NCBI GenBank assembly: GCA_900548955.1
Contig: URMQ01000041.1
Span: 1 to 11,724 of the forward strand
DNA length: 11,724 nt
Direction: 5' to 3'
From: an uncultured Eggerthella sp.
GTDB lineage: Bacteria; Actinomycetota; Coriobacteriia; Coriobacteriales; Eggerthellaceae
Each line of letters opens with the position of its first letter. Within the stretch, counting starts at the first letter, position 1. Of the stretch, positions 5,844 through 11,724 are shown one piece after another. A program made the translations under genes and the position numbers. Below the pieces are notes generated by a model. That model saw only the letters and a list, made by a program, of their open reading frames with translations. It searched no databases and was not told the origin of the DNA.

Positions 5844-6335
5844 ATGGGTAACGAAATGAATTCCGTTGAGGATAAACTTGCTTTTGCTAAAGAGCTCGGC
5901 AATATCGTTCAAATTGGTATCGTGGTTGAAGATATGGAAAAAACCAAACAAGCCATGCGCACTATTTTTGGACTTGAATCTGAAGCAGGCGGAGAATCAC
6001 TCTATTGTGGTTGTTTATACAGAACCGAAGGCAAAACAGTGGATGCTCCCGTAATTTCTGCTTTCTATAACTTCTTCAATATTCAGCTGGAATTTTTGCA
6101 GCCAGTAGGAGAAACTCCAAGCGTTTGGCGTGATTATTTAGATAAAGGCCAATTCGGACTGCATCATATTCGTTTTGACGTGGATGACAATGATCGCATT
6201 ACCGAGCTTATGAAAGAACGTGGTATTGACATTTGGATGGAAGGGCAGTCGCTTATTAATCCAAACGCTAAATTTACCTACTACGATTCTTTGGATGAGT
6301 TGGGTTTTGTTATTGAGGTGGTAACGCGCGCTTAG
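5844..6335 (+). CDS. VOC-superfamily (glyoxalase-fold) metalloprotein
   Basis: A 163-residue protein made of two beta-alpha-beta-beta-beta modules. The first runs from VQIGIVVEDME (22-32) to IQLEFLQP (80-87), the second from GLHHIRFDVDD (105-115) to LGFVIEVV (153-160). Likely metal ligands are Q23, E83, H108 and E158, the Gln-Glu-His-Glu set of glyoxalase I rather than the leading His of methylmalonyl-CoA epimerase. It might be a lactoylglutathione-lyase-like enzyme, an epimerase or a resistance-type VOC protein; the substrate is not readable. The ATG at 5844 is chosen because AGAGGGG lies 8 nt upstream. Longer starts (5754, 5826) would run through the 17-bp repeat array or lack a good ribosome site. 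It converges on the membrane-protein gene with only 7 bp between stops. Confidence 0.85.
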   Translation: MGNEMNSVEDKLAFAKELGNIVQIGIVVEDMEKTKQAMRTIFGLESEAGGESLYCGCLYRTEGKTVDAPVISAFYNFFNIQLEFLQPVGETPSVWRDYLDKGQFGLHHIRFDVDDNDRITELMKERGIDIWMEGQSLINPNAKFTYYDSLDELGFVIEVVTRA

Positions 6336-6342
6336 GGTGCGC

Positions 6343-6714
6343 TTAATCGTTTGCGCCCAAAATGGCATTCATAATGGTGGACACAATCGAAATAACAATA
6401 GCCGCAACAAAGCCCGACCCAAAAGTAGCAATCTCTAAGCCAGCACCGAATAAAGTTTCGCTAATTCCTGCTGCAAGGTAGAGCAAAATAGTGTTAATTA
6501 CCAGGTAAAACACGCCTAACGAAATAACAGTAATAGGAAGTCCTATTAGCTGCAAAATAGGCTTGATAGTCATGTTGAGTAGTGCAATTACCAATGCAAT
6601 AACCAACAGAGAGCTCCATGCGGCACCGGCGCCTATTACTTCAATGCCAGGAACAAGCCATGCGGCAACGGCAACTGCAACAAAAATAGCTATAGTGCGA
6701 AGAATGAATTGCAT
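6343..6714 (-). CDS. YvlD/DUF360-type small membrane protein (phage holin family 4)
   Basis: A 123-residue, very hydrophobic protein with four predicted membrane segments at about 3-20, 33-47, 60-82 and 98-118. The central stretch NMTIKPILQLIGLPITVISLG (positions 47-67) matches the conserved signature of the family annotated as phage holin family 4 superfamily or YvlD. These are chromosomal proteins in many bacteria, and the holin name does not imply a prophage. The start is secure: AAAGGAG lies about 5 nt before the ATG on the minus strand. Function is unknown; in Bacillus the homologue YvlD sits in an envelope-stress operon. Here it appears monocistronic, divergent from tilS. Confidence 0.87.
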   Translation of the reverse strand: MQFILRTIAIFVAVAVAAWLVPGIEVIGAGAAWSSLLVIALVIALLNMTIKPILQLIGLPITVISLGVFYLVINTILLYLAAGISETLFGAGLEIATFGSGFVAAIVISIVSTIMNAILGAND

Positions 6715-6791
6715 CGAGGCTCCTTTATATCACGCTGGTTTAATAAAGTACTGGTTTACAATGGGTACGCTAACAAAGAAGCATGCCATTT

Positions 6792-6818
6792 AGCAACAAG
6801 CGCTTGGTATTTGTTGCT
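6792..6818. repeat. Inverted repeat between the YvlD-type gene and tilS
   Basis: AGCAACAA (6792-6799) and TTGTTGCT (6811-6818) are exact complements with an 11-nt spacer. There is no T-tract on either side, so termination is unlikely. Its position between divergent genes suggests a regulatory site or chance. Confidence 0.35.
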
Positions 6819-6844
6819 TGTTGGTAAGATTGCTCCTATGTTTT

Positions 6845-6873
6845 TTGCTGGTCACGCTGGTAGTAGCTATAGA
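6845..6873 (+). promoter_or_regulatory. Candidate tilS promoter
   Basis: TTGCTG (6845-6850), a 17-bp spacer and TATAGA (6868-6873) would start transcription near 6880, giving a leader of about 25 nt with the ribosome site AAAGAGG at 6891-6897. This also argues against the longer reading frame that begins at 6818, since the promoter lies inside it. Confidence 0.45.
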
Positions 6874-6904
6874 TAGTTGCTTGTTTGAAGAAAGAGGGTT
6901 TTGC

Positions 6905-8002
6905 ATGATCGTAACGGTCGAGCAAACAATCCAAAAACATACCTTATTTAATTCGGCCACGCCTGTGGTGTTGATGGTTTCTGGTGGTTCGGATTCTACG
7001 GCGCTTACGTATCTAATGCATGATTTACATAAGCGCAATTTGGTTGGTCAGCCTGCCATCCTCCACGTGAATCATAAGCTTCGTGGAGCGGATGCTGACC
7101 GAGACCAGCAGTTCGTAGAACAGCTAGCCGCCAAGCTTGATATCCCTTTTTTTGCATGTGAGGTAAACGTAGCAGCGCTGGCACAGGAATCGGGCGGAAA
7201 CGTTGAAGCTATTGGGAGAAGCGAGCGATATCTTGCTGCCCAACAAGCACTAGAAAGCCTGTGCCGCCATGAGATGGTACCCATATCTGAAGGGCGTATT
7301 GTTACCGCCCATACACAAGATGATCGAGTTGAAAACTTTTACATGCGATCCATTGTAGGTACAGGTCCAGGTGGCTTTCGTTCCATGCTGTATCGCAATG
7401 GCTCTATTGTTCGTCCTTGCTTGGATGTATCGCGTGAGCAATTGTGTGCATATATTCAAGAATTGCCTGAAGATGCGGTTGTGATGGACGAGCAGGGCAA
7501 TCGCTGGCGTGAGGATGCTACGAATGCCCATACCGATAGGTTCCGCGCTTTTGTTCGTCACGAGATAATTCCCAAGGCAAAAGAGCGCAATTCCCAGCTA
7601 CTTGATACCTTGTGTCGAACGATGAATTTAATTGCTGATGAAGACGACTACCTTGATGATCAGGCAAAAGAAATTGCAGAAAAGTGCCTTGAATGGATAG
7701 GCTTGCAACAAGACGGGACGTACGAGGGATGCTTGTTCCTTCCAGAATTTGGAAAGATTGCCCGTCCATTGCAGCGTCGTGTGGTTCTGGCGGTATTGGA
7801 AGTGTTTGTTGGTAGGGAAGCGCGCATAGAATCGACTACCATTGAAGCGCTTCTTGCGGCGTTTGACGAAACAGGAAAGCCCATCAGCGGATATGTCGCT
7901 AATATTCAAGGTGATTTAGCGGTAAGTGCGAACAAGCGCGGCGTTTTGGTTGAGCCTATGGCAACGTTTAGAGCTCGTCGCAAACCAAACAAGGTGAACT
8001 GA
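6905..8002 (+). CDS. tilS: tRNA(Ile)-lysidine synthetase
   Basis: A 365-residue cytoplasmic enzyme that uses ATP and lysine to convert C34 of the CAU-anticodon tRNA-Ile to lysidine, so the tRNA reads AUA and is charged with isoleucine; it is normally essential. The PP-loop SGGSDS is at 26-31, followed by HVNHKLRG (54-61), the HTQDDRVENF segment (136-145), RPCLDVSREQL (170-180) and DATNAHTDRFRAFVRHEIIP (about 204-223). All belong to the TilS family. The usual AHHxDD reads AHTQDD here, and RN in the RNxVRH motif reads RA. ATG 6905 has AAAGAGG 7 nt upstream; the longer frame from 6818 would add an unrelated hydrophobic leader and is rejected. It heads a probable tilS-maf pair. Confidence 0.93.
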   Translation: MIVTVEQTIQKHTLFNSATPVVLMVSGGSDSTALTYLMHDLHKRNLVGQPAILHVNHKLRGADADRDQQFVEQLAAKLDIPFFACEVNVAALAQESGGNVEAIGRSERYLAAQQALESLCRHEMVPISEGRIVTAHTQDDRVENFYMRSIVGTGPGGFRSMLYRNGSIVRPCLDVSREQLCAYIQELPEDAVVMDEQGNRWREDATNAHTDRFRAFVRHEIIPKAKERNSQLLDTLCRTMNLIADEDDYLDDQAKEIAEKCLEWIGLQQDGTYEGCLFLPEFGKIARPLQRRVVLAVLEVFVGREARIESTTIEALLAAFDETGKPISGYVANIQGDLAVSANKRGVLVEPMATFRARRKPNKVN

Positions 8003-8014
8003 AAGGATAAGTGC

Positions 8015-8743
8015 ATGGCAACAGTATCAATCCCGGTAAACGTAATCCTTGCTTCAAAAAGTCCTCGCAGAAAGCAATTGCTAGAAGATGCAGGTGTAAA
8101 GTTTACGGTTTTTACGGGATCGACTGAAGTTGATGAATCGCTAGAACCTGATTTGCGTGCGCAGCCCGCAGAGGCAGTTAAAAAGCTTGCCGAGCGTAAA
8201 GCGGGTGCGGTAGTACAGGAAATATTGGCAACCAATCCTGTAGGTCTCGGCATTGTTATTGGTGCTGATACTACGGTGGTGCTTGATGGAGAAATGTTTG
8301 GTAAGCCCTATAGCGCTGATCATGCGCGTGAAATGTTAGGCCGTCTTTCTGGTAGAACCCATGAAGTCATTACGGGCGTTTCAGTGTGGATGATTCTTCT
8401 GAACGAAACCGAAGAAAAGGGCGGTGATGGCAAAGTATCGTTGGCGTTTCGCTCGTTTACTGAATCGAGTTTAGTTACCTTCAAAGAGCTTTCTAAAGAC
8501 GACATTAATGCCTATGTTGCAACAGGCGAAACTATTGATAAGGCAGGCGCTTACGGTATTCAAGGCAAAGGTGGCGCTTTGGTAGAAAAGTACGAAGGCG
8601 ATTACAACAATATTGTTGGTTTGCCCGTGGATACCTTGCTGAAAAACTTTCCGGATATTTTAAGAGAAACCATTGAAGCAGAAGTGGTAGAGGAAACTGA
8701 AGCGGCAACTGATGCAGGGGACGAAGCCACCAGCAGTAATTAA
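8015..8743 (+). CDS. maf: Maf-family nucleoside triphosphate pyrophosphatase
   Basis: A 242-residue house-cleaning enzyme that hydrolyses non-canonical or excess nucleoside triphosphates to the monophosphate and pyrophosphate; Maf is also linked to septum inhibition in Bacillus. Motifs are LASKSPRRKQLL (12-23), IGADTTVV (82-89) with catalytic D85, GKPYS (96-100), LSGRTHEVITG (111-121) and GETIDKAGAYGIQGKGG, the last favouring the YhdE-like dTTP/UTP pyrophosphatase group. After the conserved NIVGLPVDTLLKNF ending, a Glu/Ala-rich acidic tail of about 25 residues extends beyond the usual family end. The gene follows tilS by 12 bp with AAGGA before its ATG, so the two are probably one transcript. 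Confidence 0.93.
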   Translation: MATVSIPVNVILASKSPRRKQLLEDAGVKFTVFTGSTEVDESLEPDLRAQPAEAVKKLAERKAGAVVQEILATNPVGLGIVIGADTTVVLDGEMFGKPYSADHAREMLGRLSGRTHEVITGVSVWMILLNETEEKGGDGKVSLAFRSFTESSLVTFKELSKDDINAYVATGETIDKAGAYGIQGKGGALVEKYEGDYNNIVGLPVDTLLKNFPDILRETIEAEVVEETEAATDAGDEATSSN

Positions 8744-8746
8744 TAC

Positions 8747-8787
8747 TTGCATCAAACCGTTTGCATTAAGTTATTTGTATCAACCCG
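8747..8787 (+). repeat. Imperfect direct repeat after maf
   Basis: TTGCATCAAACCG (8747-8759) and TTGTATCAACCCG (8775-8787) match at 11 of 13 positions, 28 bp apart. They lie in the 233-bp maf-hpt gap, where no credible gene or strong terminator is seen. Significance is uncertain. Confidence 0.3.
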
Positions 8788-8916
8788 AAAAGTAACTGAT
8801 AACTTTCATGATTGAATCAAAGCGTGAAACGAACGAATCTGAAGCGGTAGAACAGTGAAGATTTGCTGCAGAACGTTGACGGCATTATTTCATGTTTAAC
8901 GTGTTTGGTTTCCTTT

Positions 8917-8925
8917 TGTTACACT
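8917..8925 (+). promoter_or_regulatory. Candidate extended -10 promoter of hpt
   Basis: TG-T-TACACT (8917-8925) fits an extended -10 element and would give a leader of about 45 nt. A consensus-like TTGACG (8876-8881) lies upstream but at the wrong distance to pair with it. Between them is an imperfect palindrome, CATGTT-T-AACGTG (8891-8903). Confidence 0.3.
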
Positions 8926-8976
8926 AAGCGACGTGTATTTATTGGCAAGCTCACCTTACGGTAGGGAAAGAGGCTA

Positions 8977-9522
8977 GTGGTGGGACAACATCCTGATTTG
9001 GATCGTGTTCTTTTTACAGAAGACGAAATCCGCAGCCGCGTCAAGGAAATGGGCGCGTGTATTACGCAGGATTATGCAGGCAAAAGCATCGTGGTTATCT
9101 CTGTGCTTCGTGGCGCAGCTATTTTTATGGCTGATTTAGTTCGCGAAATTAAGTTGCCTGTTGAAATGGACTACATGGCAATTTCTTCATATGGAAATGG
9201 TGCTAAAAGTTCTGGTGTTGTACGTATCTTGAAAGACTTGACTTCTTCTATTGAAGGTAGGCATGTGCTTATCGCAGAAGACATTTTAGATAGTGGACTC
9301 ACTCTTCGCTATTTAATAAAGAATCTGGAATCGCGCAATCCTGCTTCTATACAAGTAGCTACGCTTTTGCGTAAAGATACGCCTAATCAGGCTGATATTG
9401 ACTGTAAATACATTGGTTTTGAGTGCCCTGACGAATTTATTGTGGGATACGGTTTAGATTATGCGGAGCGCTATCGAAACTTGTCCTGCATCGGGGTATT
9501 GAAGCCGGAAATAATTGAGTAA
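8977..9522 (+). CDS. hpt: Hypoxanthine phosphoribosyltransferase
   Basis: A 181-residue type I phosphoribosyltransferase that joins hypoxanthine (and usually guanine) to PRPP to make IMP or GMP in purine salvage. Family features are the LRGAAIF loop (44-50), the SSYG flexible-loop motif (70-73), the PRPP-binding signature VLIAEDILDSGLTL (97-110) with E101, D102 and D105, and the C-terminal VGYGLDYAERYRNL segment. Length is normal. Two consecutive GTG codons (8977, 8980) could start it; AAAGAGG at 8967-8973 fits the second slightly better, a one-residue difference. The hpt-ftsH neighbourhood next to tilS is conserved in Gram-positive bacteria, which supports the call. Confidence 0.95.
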   Translation: MVGQHPDLDRVLFTEDEIRSRVKEMGACITQDYAGKSIVVISVLRGAAIFMADLVREIKLPVEMDYMAISSYGNGAKSSGVVRILKDLTSSIEGRHVLIAEDILDSGLTLRYLIKNLESRNPASIQVATLLRKDTPNQADIDCKYIGFECPDEFIVGYGLDYAERYRNLSCIGVLKPEIIE

Positions 9523-9540
9523 AATCGAAGCGGCGATTTT
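9521..9540 (+). terminator. Weak hairpin at the hpt stop codon
   Basis: AAAATCG (9521-9527) and CGATTTT (9534-9540) form a 7-bp stem around AAGCGG, overlapping the hpt stop codon. The stem is A-T rich and the T-run is short, so it would be at most a leaky terminator or an mRNA stability element between hpt and ftsH. Confidence 0.35.
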
Positions 9541-9583
9541 AGAGTATAGAGAGATTTTTGTAAGATAAGGAATACAGCACTTT

Positions 9584-11724
9584 ATGGCACAAACTCCCAA
9601 TCAAAAAAATCCTAAGAATTTTAAACAGCCCAACCGAACGAATGTGGTCACTATCATTGTGTTCCTCATTATTGGTGTGTTCTTCCTGTTTATGATGGGT
9701 CGCACTATGACTTCGGCAACGGGGGTAACCCAAACCGATGAGCTGCAGACTTCTGAATTTATGCAGGCGGTAGAGCAGGGGCGCGTAAGCACAGCAGTGT
9801 ACGACACGGGTTCGTACACCATCACGGGTACCTATTACCCCGCTTCTACGGCTGGCGGTGCCACTGCGGATGCGTACAATGAAGCATTTGATGCACTGAA
9901 TTCTGAGCTTGGTACGATGAACAACGGTTCGGCTCGTTTGAACATTGTTGAAACTCAACAGCTTGCAGTGGCAAATCTGGGCTCGGAACACAACTACACC
10001 GTAACGTGGGTTGGCCAAGATTCGCTTGGCCAGTTGATGGCAGCAAATCCCCAGATTCAGTACAGCGTACGTTTAGCATCTCCTTGGGGATCTATTCTGG
10101 CATCCATTTTGCCTATCCTGATTATTGCGGGTTTGCTTTTGTTCTTCTTCTCTCAGATGAACAAGGCAAACAATTCGCAGATGTCCTTCGGCAAGGCAAA
10201 ATCAAAAGACTACGTTGAAGAGCATCCTGACGTTAAGTTTTCCGATGTTGCTGGCGTTGACGAAGCGGTAGAGGAAATGCAGGAGATCAAGGACTTCTTG
10301 GAAAATCCTGCAAAGTATCAGTCTCTGGGTGCAAAGATTCCTCGTGGCTGCTTGCTGGTAGGCCCTCCGGGTACTGGTAAGACGCTGCTTGCGCGTGCTG
10401 TTGCAGGCGAAGCAGGGGTTCCATTCTTTAGTATTTCCGGTTCCGATTTTGTAGAAATGTTCGTTGGCGTTGGTGCTTCGCGTGTTCGAAACCTTTTCAA
10501 GAAGGCAAAGGAAGCATCGCCTTCTATTATCTTTATCGACGAAATTGATGCCGTTGGTCGTCAGCGTGGCGCTGGTCTTGGTGGCGGTCACGATGAACGC
10601 GAACAAACTTTGAATCAGTTACTGGTAGAAATGGACGGTTTCGAAGCAAACGATTCTGTTGTATTGATTGCTGCCACCAACCGTGCTGACGTTTTGGACC
10701 CAGCGTTGCTGCGTCCTGGTCGTTTTGACCGTCAGATCGTGGTTGATGTTCCTGATGTTAAGGGTCGTGAAAAGATTCTGAACGTTCATGCGGCGAATAA
10801 GCCATTGAGCGATGATGTTGACTTGGTAAGCTTGGCTAAGTTGACTCCTGGTTTTTCTGGTGCTGACTTGGCGAACTTGCTTAACGAAGCGGCTATTCTG
10901 ACGGCTCGTCGCAACAAGCGTGTTATTTCTAACAAGGAAGTTCAGGATTCCATGGAGCGAGTTATTGCTGGTCCTGAACGCAAGGGTAGGGTTTTGGATA
11001 AGCAGACACGTACCACTATTGCTTACCACGAATCTGGTCATGCTCTTGTTGGTCATTTGCTTGAAAACGCCGATCCAGTACATAAGATTTCAATTATTTC
11101 GCGCGGTCGCGCGTTGGGTTATACCCTGTCTATTCCTGATGAGGATAAGGTACTCAACAGCCGCAACCAGATGCGTGATGAATTGGCAGTGTTCCTTGGC
11201 GGCCGTGTGGCAGAAGAATTGTTCTGCGATGACATTACGACGGGCGCTTCAAACGACCTTGAGCGTGCTACGAAGATGGCTCGCTCTATGGTTACCAATT
11301 ACGGCATGAGCTCAGAATTGGGTGTTCAGGTATTTGGTCAGCCAAACCACGAAGTATTCTTGGGCCGCGATTATGGCAATACCCAGGACTACTCTGACGA
11401 TACGGCACGTCGCATTGACGATGAAGTAGCTCGCATTATGAAGGAAGCTCATGATCGTGCCGAAGCAATCTTGTCCGCTCATCGCGATCAGATGGATTTG
11501 ATGGCATCAGTTTTGCTTGAACGTGAAACGGTTGACGGAAAAGCATGCCAGGCTTTGCTGGATAATCACTGGGATGAATATCTGAAGGAAGAGCAGAAGG
11601 AAACTGAAGAGCGTAAGCTTGAAGAGGAAAAAGCCCAGGCAGAGGCTGCTAGCAACCAAAGCAATGGTGGCTCATCTGATCAAGGTGGCACTCAAGATGG
11701 ATCAGATCTGCCTACTCCGATAGG
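9584..11724 (+). CDS. ftsH: ATP-dependent zinc metalloprotease FtsH (3' end beyond the window)
   Basis: The reading frame is open from ATG 9584 to the window edge (713 codons), so the stop lies outside. FtsH forms a hexameric membrane protease that extracts and degrades misfolded membrane proteins and short-lived regulators. Membrane segments at about 21-39 and 171-190 flank an outer domain of about 130 residues, nearly twice the usual size. The AAA+ module has Walker A GPPGTGKT (260-267), Walker B IIFIDE (315-320) and the second region of homology with arginines R377 and R380. The protease has HESGH (482-486) and the third zinc ligand D558 in TTGASNDLERAT. A charged helix (about 667-685) and a Gly/Ser/Gln/Asp-rich tail end the visible part. 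The ribosome site (AAGGA, 9567-9571) is rather far from the ATG. hpt lies 61 bp upstream and may be co-transcribed. Confidence 0.96.
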   Translation, partial: MAQTPNQKNPKNFKQPNRTNVVTIIVFLIIGVFFLFMMGRTMTSATGVTQTDELQTSEFMQAVEQGRVSTAVYDTGSYTITGTYYPASTAGGATADAYNEAFDALNSELGTMNNGSARLNIVETQQLAVANLGSEHNYTVTWVGQDSLGQLMAANPQIQYSVRLASPWGSILASILPILIIAGLLLFFFSQMNKANNSQMSFGKAKSKDYVEEHPDVKFSDVAGVDEAVEEMQEIKDFLENPAKYQSLGAKIPRGCLLVGPPGTGKTLLARAVAGEAGVPFFSISGSDFVEMFVGVGASRVRNLFKKAKEASPSIIFIDEIDAVGRQRGAGLGGGHDEREQTLNQLLVEMDGFEANDSVVLIAATNRADVLDPALLRPGRFDRQIVVDVPDVKGREKILNVHAANKPLSDDVDLVSLAKLTPGFSGADLANLLNEAAILTARRNKRVISNKEVQDSMERVIAGPERKGRVLDKQTRTTIAYHESGHALVGHLLENADPVHKISIISRGRALGYTLSIPDEDKVLNSRNQMRDELAVFLGGRVAEELFCDDITTGASNDLERATKMARSMVTNYGMSSELGVQVFGQPNHEVFLGRDYGNTQDYSDDTARRIDDEVARIMKEAHDRAEAILSAHRDQMDLMASVLLERETVDGKACQALLDNHWDEYLKEEQKETEERKLEEEKAQAEAASNQSNGGSSDQGGTQDGSDLPTPI

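Noticed and set aside
6343..6714. A prophage holin indicating a phage remnant
   Set aside because: The family name is historical; these proteins are chromosomal in many bacteria, and no lysin, structural or integrase gene is nearby.
6563..6793. A plus-strand frame opposite the YvlD-type membrane protein
   Set aside because: It overlaps a gene with an excellent ribosome site and a family signature on the other strand; its own translation is low-complexity.
6818..6904. An N-terminal extension of TilS with a hydrophobic stretch resembling a signal peptide
   Set aside because: TilS is cytoplasmic, the family begins near the ATG at 6905, which has a good ribosome site, and a candidate promoter lies inside the extension.
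9539..10606. Several minus-strand frames opposite the start of ftsH
   Set aside because: They are antisense shadows of the ftsH frame, which carries membrane segments and AAA+ motifs continuously.
10920..11309. A 129-codon plus-strand frame within ftsH
   Set aside because: It is an out-of-frame reading of the FtsH protease domain; the real frame contains HESGH and the third zinc ligand.

Overview
This 11.7 kb window looks like ordinary bacterial chromosome with one accessory-looking segment at its left end. Base composition is moderate and slightly AT-rich. The block tilS-maf-hpt-ftsH on the right is a housekeeping arrangement: tilS-hpt-ftsH is conserved in Bacillota and Actinomycetota. Together with the neighbouring genes it makes me lean towards a low-GC member of Coriobacteriia (Actinomycetota), with Bacillota as the alternative. 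This assignment is an inference from gene content and order, not from a database match.

Left region (1-1870). A complete type II toxin-antitoxin operon of the HipBA kind (hipB 209-439, hipA 429-1691) lies behind a regulatory region with two clear palindromes and a third degenerate one, all sharing a CGTAC core and centred exactly 38 bp apart. The HipA kinase residues are intact. Just downstream, on the opposite strand, are an intrinsic terminator and a tRNA-Leu(CAA) gene with its own near-consensus promoter. hipBA sits on the 3' side of this tRNA, the side where integrative elements insert, and looks more AT-rich than the genes to the right.

Middle region (1871-6714). A PLP-dependent aminotransferase and a HAD phosphatase overlap by one base and form a two-gene operon. 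A TetR-family regulator faces away from a ferritin gene, and their shared upstream region holds two dyads that could be operators. Ferritin ends at a strong intrinsic terminator. A VOC (glyoxalase-fold) protein follows, preceded by a three-copy 17-bp tandem repeat. It converges with a small YvlD-type four-helix membrane protein.

Right region (6715-11724). tilS (tRNA-Ile lysidine synthetase) and maf (nucleotide pyrophosphatase) are spaced 12 bp apart. After a 233-bp gap come hpt (hypoxanthine phosphoribosyltransferase) and ftsH (membrane AAA+ zinc protease). ftsH runs off the right edge and has an unusually long extracytoplasmic domain. No CRISPR array, transposase, rRNA or phage structural gene is visible. 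I found no clearly undescribed system; the most interesting points are the phased hipBA operator array beside the tRNA, the 17-bp repeat array, and the enlarged FtsH outer domain.
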